Shown piece after piece: positions 1 through 12,000 of a stretch of 64,000 nucleotides of DNA; the first letter of the stretch is position 1, and each line of letters begins with the position of its first letter. Source of the DNA: Paratinospora sagittata (lineage: Eukaryota > Streptophyta > Magnoliopsida > Ranunculales > Menispermaceae). The notes under the pieces were generated by a model. It had not been told where the DNA came from. It saw only the letters and a list, made by a program, of their open reading frames with translations, and made no database searches. The position numbers and the translations under genes are program-made. The DNA is taken from assembly GCA_035771175.1 (NCBI GenBank), contig CM069600.1, positions 773,501 to 837,500 on the forward strand. The letters are read 5' to 3'.

Positions 1-2103
1 GCTTTTTTGGGTATTCTCAATTTTGATTGACTTACTACTCGGATAGCAACCATAATTATTGAAGTATTTTGAAGGTTAAGGCTTTGCTAAGTTTATCATG
101 CTTCAACTATTTGGAATTTGATGGTTTGAGACTTGATTTTTCTTTTTAAAGTTTTATTCTAGGAAGAATTAGTTTAACAATATCAACAAGAAGCAAAGAT
201 TATCCTAACTACTTTATCATTCTTCTATGAATCTATGTATTTTAGTTTTTACAGTCTACCTCAACATCTTTGTTTCAATGAAAATACTTATTTATTAGTG
301 TTATTTCTTGTCTACCTATTAATTCTACACCATCCATTGAGCATGGATGGTCTTCTTACCATCATCTTTTATGTTATGATTCTCATACTTGTGGGCTTCT
401 TAAATCGAGTCGGAAAATCACAAAATTGAGTTTGCGATAATTTGTCTTGATCTTGTTGTTGTTGCACTTGCATATTTTGAAATAGCAACATATTTTAGAC
501 TAATTACTAAAAATTTGACTTAACAAGGCTGTTTTTTCAATTATATAAGGTCAACTACATGAATCTGCTTCCTCCACTCTGCTTTATTATAAGAAACGCT
601 ACTGAGTTTATATATACATTGAAAATATATGTATATTTGATTTATTTGTTTATAGTATGAATTTTCTATGTCGTTTAAAGAGCTCATTGGTTTACTTGCA
701 TTTTGGAACTCCGGTTTGATCTTCCTCTTCTTCTTCTTCTTCTTCATCTTCTTCTTCTTCTGCTTATTGTGATTCAGGGAGGAATATGAAACAGTCCAAG
801 CTTTTGCTTCTCAATTACCTGTTGAAAAGTGGGTCTGCTGTAAGTTTGAAATGGTAAACAGGGCTGCGGCGCCCGTTCTTATTTTCATATTCAGGAAATG
901 AAAACAGAAACACAAAAACGATCCAAAAACAGACCCAAAAATTATATCCGAACTAATGTGGTGAGAAGCGGGTGGTTAATGTTTCTTTTTCTTTTTTTCT
1001 CTTTAATGATATGGTGGTGATATATTGGGTATAAGTTCAGGTGATATATTGGGTATAAGTTCAGGTCAAATTCTTGGGTTGTTTTAGTACTCCTCAACGT
1101 TCGCTGATAACTCGGGTATTTCGGTTTTTTGCTTTTTTTTTTTTTTTTGAACATTGTTATAGATTTGATAACATAGTTTAAAGAAACATTCATGGATTAC
1201 TTATTTGATTGATTGAAACACTTGACCACTGATCATTTTGCTGTTCAAAAGTCATGAAGTATTGCACAGGTTTTAGCCTCATAAAACTCTTTAAGGCTTT
1301 GCTATTTTCCTTTATCATTTTGTTCTCATTTAAGCCCATGTTGACAATGAACCTAAAAATGGAGGAAAAATAATAAAAATATACAAACATATATATATAT
1401 AAAATAGAATTTGAAGTAATTTTAGAGTAATTGAAAGACCCATTTTTATTAAAAATTTCTCTTTGTAACATTAAATGAGTGTAAATTGAGATTTTTATTG
1501 CCATAACTTGAGGCTGGGTTTCGTTTTTTATTCGAGTACAGTTTTTTGTATTTGAAAATTTAAAAACACAGAAAATGCATTTGATTGCTTAAAACTCGAA
1601 AATATTTTTTTTAAAATTTATAAAAAAATATAATGTTTTGAGGAAAAGATAAAATATTATTTTTTAAATTTTTACTTTTTGAATTGTATTATTATTTTTA
1701 AATTACGAACCAAACGGAGCAAATTTGTGTGTTTTTTCAATATATATATTTTTTCATCATTCATGTATTTATAATTTTAAATGCAACACTGAAAGTAATT
1801 AAAATGCATTAAATTTCTTTTATCTAAATCTGGCTTTTTCTTTTATATTTTTAAAAAAAAATATTTGAAAATCATTGTATGCAATCAACATATTTAGAAT
1901 AAAAATATATATCCCAATATACGATATTATTTTATTTTTTGTTTTTCTTGATAACCGAACCGGGACTATGACCGACTTGAACCGGACCGTCTTACGGTTC
2001 AATCCTGAGCTCATATAAGCCCTAATTGCTCCAAGTCTCACTGTCTAGCCTCTCTATTTCAATTCCTGAGACTGCAAAAAATAATCTCCAAATTTCACCA
2101 TTA
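1..2103. other. AT-rich intergenic region upstream of the mTERF gene
   Basis: No coding region is supported here. The open frames are short, low in complexity and resemble no family I know. A TTC/CTT trinucleotide run occupies about 721-764. About 1511-1722 looks like a decayed inverted-repeat element, with GGCTGGGTTTCG at one end and the reverse complement of a related GTTTGGTTCG motif at the other. Short A/T runs are frequent. The last ~150 bases before 2104 are less AT-rich and probably contain the promoter and 5' leader of the downstream gene. Confidence 0.5.
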
Positions 2104-2121
2104 ATGGCGAAAAATCACTGA
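2104..2121 (+). promoter_or_regulatory. Five-codon upstream ORF in the mTERF leader
   Basis: An ATG in the presumed leader opens a reading frame of five codons (M-A-K-N-H) followed by TGA, about 98 bases before the mTERF start. Just downstream, CAAG/GTAAG at 2140/2141 and a pyrimidine-rich stretch ending in AG at 2215-2216 could be a short 5'UTR intron of ~76 bases. If transcription starts upstream of 2104, this uORF could dampen translation. Transcript data would be needed to place the start site. Confidence 0.3.
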
Positions 2122-2218
2122 GATTTTTACATCTCTCAAGGTAAGAATCACAAACCCCATCATCAAATCTACTGTTCTAATCAGTTTTTATTCTCTACTC
2201 TTTTCAATTTCATTAGAG

Positions 2219-3385
2219 ATGTTTGCTTCCAGATCCTACAAGAATTTTGTTCTTCAAATTAGGAAAAATCATGTTTTTCTTCTTCAAAATCCAAACTTTT
2301 TCAGATTCATATCACAAATCTCAGATCCCAATCCCGTTATCCCACCAGGTTCGACCACAGCCGTAGATTTTCTTGTAAATTCATGTGGATTGTCGCTAGA
2401 AAAAGCTACTTGTGTAGCTAAGAAGATCCATCCTACTTTCAAAACTGAAAACCCTAATTCAGTTCTCAGCTTTCTTGAAACAACAGGTTTCTCCAAAATC
2501 CATATCACAAAACTGATTTCCATGTACCCTACATTGCTCTTTGCTAGTGTAGAAAAAACCCTAAAACCCAAACATGAGTTGTTTCAAGAGATAGGGTTTA
2601 CAGATGCTCAAATTGCTGATCTAATGGTTTTGAAACCTAGCATTTTCTTTCGTAGTCTCAAGTGTCAGATTGTGCCTAGTTTGAAATCTATTAAGAGCTT
2701 TGTTGAAACAGATAGAAATGTGATTAGGGTTATAAGGCGGTCGAAATTCATGTTAACCAATAACCCTAGTGCTAGATTAGAACCGAATGTGTCAATTCTG
2801 CGTGAATGCAATGTGCCCGATTCGCGAATTGCATATGTGATGATGACCCAACCAGGAATTTTGATGTTGAAAGCGGAAGTTTTGAAGGAGACAATTGAAA
2901 AACTGAAGAAATTAGGATTTCGACCTGAATCAAGAATGTTCACGGTTGCAATGCACGCCATGTGTTCGATGAGTAAATCGACTTGGGATTCTAAGGTTAA
3001 GTGTTTGAAGGATTGGGGATGGTCTGATGAACAGATACTTGATGGATTTAAGAGGGTGCCACTGTTCATGACTTGTTCTGAAGCTAAGATGAAGGTAGGG
3101 TTGGATTATTTTAGTAAGGTATTGCAATGGGATGCTTCTGTGCTTTCGAGATATCCAAAATGTTTGCTGTTTAGTTTGAAATTGAGGGTCATGCCTAGAG
3201 TGAAGGTTTTCAAGATTTTGATGTTAAAGAAGAAGTTGAAAACAGAAAAGGATTTGATTACTATTTTGGATATGTCTGAGGATTATTTCTTGGAGAAAAT
3301 TGTTGGCAAATATAAAGATGAAGTTCCTGAGTTGTCCAAACTATACGAAGAAGAAGGCAGATGCAAATTGGATACTGTTTCTTGA
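2219..3385 (+). CDS. mTERF family protein, probably mitochondrial
   Basis: This 388-residue protein is encoded without introns, as is usual for the large plant mTERF clade similar to MTERF5/MTERF15-type proteins. mTERF proteins are helical-repeat nucleic-acid binders that act in transcription, splicing or translation in mitochondria or plastids. The first ~35 residues are rich in Arg, Lys, Ser and Phe with few acidic residues, suggesting an organelle (more likely mitochondrial) presequence. From about residue 45 to 365 there are repeated ~35-residue units with the family pattern of a 'P-x-L-L' helix, a 'P-K/N-x-x-x-L/F' stretch and a following G-[FIVW] turn (YPTLLFASVEKTLKPK near residue 104, RYPKCLLFSLKLRVMPR near residue 316). 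The conserved 'MSKSTW' and 'WGWSDEQIL' segments are present. The ATG at 2219 is the first in frame. The exact ortholog and the RNA or DNA target cannot be determined from sequence alone. Confidence 0.9.
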   Translation: MFASRSYKNFVLQIRKNHVFLLQNPNFFRFISQISDPNPVIPPGSTTAVDFLVNSCGLSLEKATCVAKKIHPTFKTENPNSVLSFLETTGFSKIHITKLISMYPTLLFASVEKTLKPKHELFQEIGFTDAQIADLMVLKPSIFFRSLKCQIVPSLKSIKSFVETDRNVIRVIRRSKFMLTNNPSARLEPNVSILRECNVPDSRIAYVMMTQPGILMLKAEVLKETIEKLKKLGFRPESRMFTVAMHAMCSMSKSTWDSKVKCLKDWGWSDEQILDGFKRVPLFMTCSEAKMKVGLDYFSKVLQWDASVLSRYPKCLLFSLKLRVMPRVKVFKILMLKKKLKTEKDLITILDMSEDYFLEKIVGKYKDEVPELSKLYEEEGRCKLDTVS

Positions 3386-3849
3386 AGGAATGCAACAAAT
3401 TTGAATCAATTGCAAGATTACATATTCATAATTTTGAATATAAGGAGTGATGGATAACAATAACAGAAACGAGAAAAAAAAAGAAAGATACCTGACAAGT
3501 TGGCTATCAGTTTTTTGAGGTTTGGCTGTACCTGGATGTGTTTCATCTAATTGCACATCTTCTTTTTTTGATTGAAGCCTTTGGCCCAACATTTGCTTGT
3601 CAAAGATTATGAAGATTATGTGTGATTCTGATTTCTGGTTGATCAACTTTGTACTACTTCACTTGAAGAAGTCAAGTAAGTATAGCTTGCAGCCTAGCAC
3701 AATGATCTATCCATTTTTTTTTTTGTTCCTTTTAACATTAAATCATAACTGTTATGTAATTACTTTTTCAGCTCAATAAAGATGGAACTTTTACTTGTTA
3801 CTTGTAAGTCCAAACATTTATAATTATTGTAAGTTTCCTATTTGAAACG
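3386..3849. other. 3' flank of the mTERF gene
   Basis: This stretch contains the probable 3'UTR (AT-rich, with an AATAAA at 3775-3780 as one possible polyadenylation signal) and no supported coding region. Confidence 0.4.
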
Positions 3850-4050
3850 ATGGACATTTTTTTTTTGGGTTTTCCACGAGGTATCCCACACCCTTCGGGT
3901 ATGAGACTAGTCCCCGTTCGAGACGGGAGCGGAATGGTAGACCTTTCTCGACGAGGGGGCCTTCAAGAATCGAACCTTGGAACTTCTATACAGAGACAAT
4001 CTTGGGGCTTAGCCCGCATTCATTGAGCCAACCACTCATTGGTGATAAAG
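3850..4050 (-). mobile_element. tRNA-derived SINE, minus strand
   Basis: Read on the minus strand, this segment has a pol III box A-like motif (TGGCTCAATGA, near 4020), a box B-like motif (GGTTCGATTCT, near 3970) and, after ~100 bases of GC-richer body, an A-rich tail seen as a T run at about 3851-3860. That order is typical of a plant tRNA-derived SINE. A weak GGACA-type similarity flanks both ends but is not convincing as a target-site duplication. A decayed relative with the same 3' body lies at about 45600-45790. Confidence 0.6.
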
Positions 4051-4944
4051 GACACTTTTGCTTATACATTCATCATGTGCAAATATTCATCTGTTGGTTT
4101 CAAAAAAAAAAAAAAATTCATCTGTTGCATATCCTTATTTTCTTGATGACAAAAGTGTTGTATTTCTCTTCGAGTGGCCAGTGTTGGATGTTTTCTGTGC
4201 AGTTTGATGGTTTTGTTTTGGTAGCTGGTTCTTGCAGCTGTGGCTTATTGTATTCGATACTTATATGGATATGTTGGTGATAGTGGTTATGACTTTTGTG
4301 TTTAGATTATATTGATAGCGGTGTTAATGATGTAGGTGGTGATGATATATAATGATCCTATAGGAAGGTCATTTGGCACCTTTGAATGTTAAAAGACTTG
4401 AACTGATTAGAGAAGCTTTGATTTTTGTAGAGTATTATAGTCTATATAACTCCTTTGATCTTTCTAATTAAGGATGTAGAATCCAAAGATCAAATGTGAC
4501 TTTAATCAATTGAGCTCTTACACGAATTGGGTGTTTAAAAATGTTTTGCATGGATTGGCATGGAGAGATTTTAATCAATAAAACTAGAGTGGAGAAAAGC
4601 AATGATAAGGAATAGAAGAATAAGAAGAAGAAACACTATGATATTACTTGCACTCATAAAGCAACTGTTTTTAGCATATATGTGCGGAGTGTACTCAATG
4701 CAATGCTCAAGCCAATCCCTTAAGTGGGTTTTTGATTTGATTGGTATAATTAATTAAAAATATGACCCGCATACTAAATTTTTTTAAATTATGACCTATA
4801 TACCCATCATTCAACAATGTTTTTTTCACATAGGCGCGGATTTTTTTTTTTTTTTTGTCACGTTGAAGGCGTCTTCTTAAAAAACGCCTTCAGCTCAAAT
4901 ATATATGTATAGTTTTAAAATAAGAAATTTTTAGGCCACACAAC
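4051..4944. other. Intergenic DNA
   Basis: AT-rich sequence with poly-A and poly-T runs (for example about 4101-4114 and 4841-4856). No coding region, RNA gene or intact mobile element is recognised. Confidence 0.4.
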
Positions 4945-5850
4945 CAATGCATGGAGTTTTTTTTGTCCGACACTAGGAGAGAGTCTCAATACCCTCCCAG
5001 AGACCTTCGGAACCCTACTCCCAAGCCCTTATAAATTTTTTATCACCTAACCGGAACTTTTAGTTTAAATAAACTAAATAGACTTAGAAAACGCGTTTGA
5101 GGCAACCGGGACCAATACGTCGGTTTTTTTTCTCGTCTAACACTTGAAGCGAGTCTCAATACCCTCCTAGGGACCCCCGGAACCGATGGCACCCCGCTCC
5201 CATGTCTCGGTGAATTTTTCACCTCCCAATGAGAACTTTTAGTTCAAATTAACTAAATTGACTTAGAAAACCCTCTTAACTCAGCTGCGACCAATCCACC
5301 GGGTTTTTTTTTTATCCGACACTTTGAGCGAGTCCCATTACCCTCCCACGGACCCCCAGAACCAACAGAACCTCGCTCCTATGCTCTGGTGAATATTTCA
5401 CCCCCCAACCAAAACTTTTAGTTTAAATTACCTAAATAGACTTAGAAAACGCGTTTGAGGCAACCGAGACCAATTCACCGGGTTTTCCTTTTCCGGCCGA
5501 CACTTTGAGCTAATCCTAATACCCTCTCACGGACCTCCGGAACTGACGGAACCTCACTCTCATTCCCTGGTGAATTTTTCAACTTTTAGTTTAAATGAAC
5601 TAGATAGACTTAGAAAATGCGTTTGAGGGATTCGGGATTATTTTGCCGAGTTTTGTTTTTCTTCTGACACTTTGAGCGAGTCTCAATACCCTCTCACGGA
5701 CCTCCGGAACCAACAAAACCCCGCTCTCGTGCCCCGATGAATTTTTCACCCTCTAACCGAAATTTTTAGTTCAAATTAACTAAATTGACTTAGAAAACTC
5801 ATTTGAGGCAACCGAGACCAATCCGTCGGATTTTTTTTTTCGGTGTGTAT
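4945..5850 (+). repeat. Five-copy ~179-bp tandem array
   Basis: A unit recurs about every 179 bases. The anchor GACTTAGAAAA starts at 5081, 5260, 5439, 5607 and 5787, giving spacings of 179, 179, 168 and 180. The shorter third interval has lost part of the segment after 'GAATTTTTCA'. Each unit contains, in order, a T run, 'GACACT..GAGCGAGTCTCA', 'ACCCTCC..GGACC', 'TGAATTTTTCAC', 'AACTTTTAGTT' and the anchor. Copies have diverged from each other at many positions, so this is an old array. The unit length is close to one nucleosome repeat, as in many plant satellites. Confidence 0.8.
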
Positions 5851-6452
5851 TCGAACCCCTTCACTCAAAGTCCTTACAAATAAGTAAATTTTTTTTCTTT
5901 TAATAAAAGTAGGCAGGACCATACATAATTGCTTCGCATGGTCTTTATTTGTGCCCCTTGGGCCCTTTGTTGTTATGCTCGTCTTTTTGGACCTACTCAG
6001 AGGTCTCGGCTTCCTCTAACTTCAGTGTCAACATCATTTGATCTTATATCAATACTAAAAACAAACAAACACAAATTCACCCTCTAAAATCATATGGTAA
6101 TTATACTTGGTGGCATAATTATTGCTTATTATTTTCCTATCATTATTGACTATTGAATTAATGTCTTTTATGTCTATTATAATCCAATGCCATAAACCCT
6201 AAGGTCGATTATATTTTTAAATACATTTATATATATATATATATATATATTGCTACACATCATAAGAATTTGAACTTCTTAAAGGTGGCATTAGTGAGAT
6301 TTCAAGAAACAATAATTTGAGCATTTGAAAGAAGATAATGTCAATATGATCTCATGCCCCAAAAACATCATCATTAATTTCATACTCTACCAAAAAGTGA
6401 ACAACCCCCACTTTCCATATTAAATTATATTATCTGTTAAGATGGCTATGTT
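5851..6452. other. Intergenic DNA with an AT microsatellite
   Basis: No gene is seen. An (AT)n microsatellite spans roughly 6226-6250. The right end carries the left copy of the target-site duplication of the neighbouring SINE (6439-6452). Confidence 0.4.
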
Positions 6453-6770
6453 ACCACTGAGGGGTCGACGTAATTGGTGGTGAGCTCCACTAGCATGGCA
6501 CGAGTTATAAGTTTGAGTCAGGGTTGTAATTTTTTAAATTACGTATTACGATAGATATCTATATAGAGTTCGTAAAAGTCATGTCAACATAAAGTACAAG
6601 TTAGACGAAAGAGATAAATTTTTAAACTCGTCTTAGGCTGGTTCGTGTCGTTAGTGGTCATTATAATCTCATCTTATTAATGTAAAGATTAGTGAGTACA
6701 GAAACTGGGCATATACCCTACAAAGGGAAAATATTATACGCTTGTATTTTTTTTATAAAAAAAAAAAAAA
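6453..6770 (+). mobile_element. SINE-like retroposon with 14-bp target-site duplication
   Basis: A ~318-bp insertion ends in a long A run (6755-6770) and is bounded by a perfect 14-bp direct repeat, AAGATGGCTATGTT, at 6439-6452 and 6771-6784. This is the mark of LINE-mediated retroposition. Near its 5' end the body contains a box B-like motif (AAGTTTGAGTC) downstream of a GGTGGTGAGCTCC segment that may be a decayed box A. No protein is encoded. It is probably a SINE, though its family is not recognised. Confidence 0.7.
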
Positions 6771-9035
6771 AAGATGGCTATGTTGTACACAACTAATGGT
6801 AATCCAGTACAAATAATCAAACCAAAAATTACATTTATGAGATCAATAGTTAGGATAGGTAATTATACCAAACTTTTGTCTCAAAAGTGATGAAAGTTGA
6901 GATTTAAAAAAATATGAAAGGTAAACTGTAGACATTAAAGGAAACTCCCAATGTATTAATGATGATATTTTTTATTTATGTCAACTATAGTCGAACATAC
7001 ATTATATACCATGCTCATTGAATAAAGAAATGATATTGATAAACAATATTGATGGAAATACAATTATGTTAATCGTAATTTAATTATCTTAAATCATGTT
7101 TTAACCTAAGAAATATTTTTATGTGTCATCAATGTTCGTCTCTTTACTCAAAAAAATAAAATAATAAATATATATATATATATTATAATTAATCACACCC
7201 TAAAAAATTATTGATCGTTATCTAAAAATCTCCTCTATATTTCATATAAATTTTTAAAATTGTGTTTAATTTAAGATCTGAAAATTAAAATACAATTCAA
7301 AAAAATAAAAAGGCATCCAATCATAAACCAAACGACGTCCTAATATAATTAAGTTAATTTTTTATTTAAAATAAATAAATAAATAAATAAAACCTTTTAA
7401 AAGGTGATGGGACAACGTTAAGGCCTACATGTGGTTTTATTGTCATCATTATCAATAGCACTTTTTTATGTTTCTCTTTCTTTTGCTAAAAGGTCTATTT
7501 CCCAACTTTCCACCACGACATCAGTGGTGAAATAGACGATCTTCTGATAAAAGGACCCCAATTTCCAAGTTTGCTGTACCACCAAGCATCTTAAGCCACG
7601 TGTATATATAATAATAAGGGAAAGACTTCTTAATTATAATTAATTGGGACATATATAACTAATATAATAATGTCCATTAATACATCAAAATCAACAAGAC
7701 AGCCCGGTGAGACTTAAAATGCTATTAGTGTAACTCAAACTTTGACTTTACTTAGGATCTTGCAATCATCTTATCAACTGAGCTCATCTTTGAGCAGGGC
7801 AACCACAAATATTAGGAAACCTTGATAATCAAATCACTTACAAATTATCATATGGATTACTTCTTGTTGTACAGATGAGATAATATGGTTGCATTGTAAT
7901 ATACATCCCCAAAGTTCACCAAAACATTTCTTCCAAAAAGAGGACAAAGGGCATAACAGACATTTTCTCCCAACTCCATTCCCATATACACCGATGCTCA
8001 GTTATTACTGCTCACCTGCTTCCTTTCCATGCAAATGCTCAGGGTCAAAACTTCTGACTCTCTGCCACGTGGCACAAACCCAGCTTAGTTTATATATATG
8101 TATATTTTTACATTTATTGTCCTAAAAGTTGAAAAAAGCGTTAATTCCAAAAGCAGCAATGATTTTTTTTATTAACTGTTTTGAATAAAGCGTTTGCGGT
8201 CCCCAAGAAAAAAAAAATGCTCTCTTTTTGGCGGGTAAAAAAATAAAAAAAACACTTAAAATTCCCGCCATTCTTACTGTTCTTGTTCTACAGGCTCAGT
8301 ACTATAAATAAATAAATAAACAAAAAAAAAAAAAGAGTATCCAAAGACTGCAAAAGCCCCAGAGTACCAGACAAACTAAGTAGGGTTTTGGTAAATTAGG
8401 GTTTCACGTTCTTAGATTCTCATATCCAAACAAAACTAGGGTTTTTATTTTTTTATTTTTGGGGTTTTTTGTGGTTCTGAATCTTCAACTTGATGAAAAC
8501 TAAAGAAATAATTAGTTGGTTTTAATCAACTAGTAATCAAACTTTTTAACACTGGCCCCATTTGCATTTAATGGCAGTCCAAGATTGAAGATTATCTAAG
8601 CTCTTCTTTTACTACTACTTAGACTATTTTCCTGTCCTTTTGTCAGTAGATTCACTGTTTATTTTTATTTTTATTTTTAAGATGATGATGAGTTTTGTAT
8701 GTAATGAATCACTTGGAATGTTAGACTGATTCTAGTAGTTTCAAATGCAATATGTCTGTGCTAGAAATGAGCTGAAAGTTCAGTTTGCTCGAGGGAATGA
8801 ATTCTGTAGCGGTGGTGAAAGCGACCAGATTTCCTCTGTTAGGTATTTTGCAGTTTCTAGTCATAAATGAAGTTTTTTGATGCACAAGCTGTAATGGGTC
8901 GTCTTGATTTTGTTGTTTCAAGACTTCAATGTCGGCATTTTTATTACGGTTTTGAGAAATGATAACAAAAGCTCCAGTTTTTTTTTTGGGTTTGTTGTTT
9001 CTAGGGTTTTGTTGGAACTAGGATTTGTGGAAAAA
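6771..9035. other. Intergenic DNA and 5' leader of the GHR1-like gene
   Basis: AT-rich sequence with AT and A-run microsatellites (about 7160-7185, 7370-7392, 8305-8335). No gene is seen before 9036. From about 8340 onward there are motifs typical of a plant 5'UTR ('TAGGGTTTTGG', 'TTAGGGTTTC', repeated 'GGGTTTTT'), so the transcript probably starts near 8300-8400. A pyrimidine stretch followed by TTTCTAG at about 8996-9003 could be the acceptor of a leader intron. Confidence 0.4.
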
Positions 9036-12000
9036 ATGAAGGGTTTTTGGGTGGTTTTGATCTTCTTGTCATTTGCTTTGTTCAATGCAACTACTGCTCA
9101 GCTTCCATCTCAGGACATCTTGGCGTTACTTGAATTCAAGAAGGGAATCAAGCATGACCCAACTGGGTTTGTTCTTGATTCTTGGAATGAAGAGTCTATA
9201 GATTTTAATGGGTGCCCTTCTTCTTGGAATGGGATTGTTTGTAGTGGTAGCAATGTTGCTGGTGTTGTTTTAAATGGTCTTAGCATCTCTGCTGATGCTG
9301 ATTTGAGTGTTTTTGCTAACCTAACTAAGCTTTGGAAGCTATCAATGGCTAATAATTCCATTTCTGGTGTAATCCCTAGCAACATTGGTGATTTCAAGAG
9401 CCTTGAACATCTCGATATTTCGAATAATTTGTTTTCGTCGAGTTTACCGCCAGAACTCGGCATGTTGAAGAGTTTAAAGAATTTATCTTTAGCTGGGAAC
9501 AATTTTTCCGGTTCAATTCCGGATTCGATTGGTGGGCTTGGCTCAATTCAGTCTTTGGATTTGAGTAGGAACTCGTTATCCGGTTCGATACCGTCTTCAT
9601 TGACCAAATTGAACAATTTGGTGTCTTTGAATCTATCTTGCAATGCATTTTCCAGTAAGATTCTAGCTGGGTTTGAGCTGATGCCGAATCTTCAAGTGCT
9701 CGATCTTCATCGTAATAAGCTGGATGGTCATTTAGATGAGAAGTTTTTGCTACTTTCCAATGTGGTTCATGTCGATTTTAGCGGAAATTTGCTTGTGAGT
9801 TCTAGTTCTCAGAAGCAGAAATTTCTTCCTGGTATTTCCGAGACTATTAAGTATTTGAGCTTGAGCAATAACAAGCTCACGGGTTCGCTTATCGGTGGAG
9901 GCGAGCTTTCAATGTTTGGAAATTTGAAGGTGTTGGATCTCAGCTACAATAAGCTATCTGGAGATTTACCTGAATTCAATTTTGTGTATGATCTCAACGT
10001 TTTAAGACTTGGGAACAATAGATTTTCTGGGTCTGTTCCAAACGATCTTCTGAAAGGGGATTCTTTGGTCCTCAATGAGCTGGATTTGAGTTCCAATAAT
10101 CTCTCAGGTAAAACTTCCTTCCTCAACTAATAAAAATTCTGAAGCATTTACAAAATATAGTTGCTCTTCATTTATAAGTATTTTTGCATGGGTTTCTTTT
10201 CCTGGATAAATGTCTGTTATTAGATGACATTATTTCGAAATCCTGTAAAAATGAGAAGTGATGAGCATATCAATATTGATAATTTTTCAGGCCTATATTT
10301 GCTTGTTTTGTTTTAGGTTGGAATTTGGAAAGTTATATTTGCTTAATTGAATTACATTATTCATACTGTTTATTCCAGTACCAACATGTTTCCATTGTTC
10401 ATCTTGCAGGGCCAATTAGTATGATTACATCAACATCCTTACATGTTCTTAACCTATCTTCAAATGCAATATCTGGTGAACTTCCTTTGCTAACAGGTAG
10501 CTGTGTTGTGTTGGATCTGTCAAACAACAAGTTCTCGGGAAATTTATCCAATACGGTGAAATGGGGAAACTCAATTGAGTTCCTTGATCTAAGTCGGAAT
10601 CAATTGATGGGTTCCATTCCTGACGTAACTTCTCAATTCTTACGGCTAAACTTCCTTAACATTTCTCACAATTCTCTGCATAATTCTCTCCCTGCTGTTC
10701 TTACACAGTATCCCAAGCTTAGAGTTCTTGATCTCAGTTTTAATCAGTTTAATGGTCCTCTGCTCGATGATCTGCTGACTTTGCCCACATTACAAGAACT
10801 ACACCTGAGGAACGCTAATCTTTCTGGAAGTATCAAGATTTCACCTCCTTCCCCGAATGATTCTAGCCTTAAAGTCCTTGATCTTTCTCACAACCAGCTT
10901 GACGGCTATTTTCCTGAAGAATTTGGGTCCTTTGTTGGTCTTCAGGTTCTTGACCTTTCGGGTAATAATTTGTCCGGCTCTCTGCCATCTTCCATGAAAG
11001 ATATTAATTCCCTCGTTTCACTCGATCTGTCCCAAAATCACTTCACAGGTCCCTTGCCAGAAAATTTGACTGATACCCTTCAAAATTTTAATGTTTCTTA
11101 TAACAATCTCTCCGGGCCTGTTCCACAGAACCTGAGAAAGTTCCCCGATTCGTCTTTCCATCCTGGGAATACTGGATTACAACTTCCAAATGCTCCAGCA
11201 GGACCAGGTGGTTTTCCGGCTGGAGGTTCCAAGAAGAAACCTATCACAACCGCCATCAAAGTGGCTGTAATAGTCTCGTGTGTGATTGCTGTGATTGTTC
11301 TAATCCTACTAGTTGTTTTCGTACATTATATCCGTATGTCTCGGAGATCACCACCGGAAAGTGTTGCAAGCAAAGATGTTCATAAGCATACCCCTCGAAA
11401 TCCTTCAAGAGGAGGTGTTGGTGGTGGTGCTTTGGTTGTATCAGCAGAGGATCTTATGGCTGCACGTAAGGGATCTTCATCTGAGATAATAAGCCCGGAG
11501 GAGAAAGTTTCAGCAGTTACTGGTTTCTCTCCATCAAAGAACAGCCAGTTCTCATGGTCACCAGATTCTGGTGAGTCATTGACACCAGAAAACCTGGCAA
11601 AGCTTGATGTCCGATCACCAGATCGATTGGTTGGTGAGCTTCATTTTCTTGATGATACGATCACACTGACACCAGAAGAGCTGTCACGGGCACCGGCAGA
11701 AGTGTTAGGAAGAAGCAGCCATGGTACTTCTTACAGGGCAACACTTGATAATGGAATGTTATTGTCGGTTAAGTGGTTGAGAGAAGGGGTGGCAAAGCCG
11801 AAGAAGGAGTTCTTTAAGGAGGCTAAGAAATTTGCAAATATCCGGCACCCGAATGTGGTGGGCTTGCGAGGATACTATTGGGGCCCTACTCAGCATGAGA
11901 AGCTCATTCTATCAGATTATATCTCTCCAGGAAGCCTTGCAAGCTTTCTCTATGGTAAGATGTTAAATTTCTTTTTTTTTTTCTTTGTATCTTTTCCCTT

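Noticed and set aside
7889..8125. 78-codon open frame before the GHR1-like gene
   Set aside because: No similarity to a known family, no splice or leader context, and composition is like the neighbouring non-coding DNA.
8904..9035. Extension of the GHR1-like reading frame upstream of 9036
   Set aside because: The extension has no ATG before 9036 in a good context, and the signal peptide typical of the family starts at 9036.
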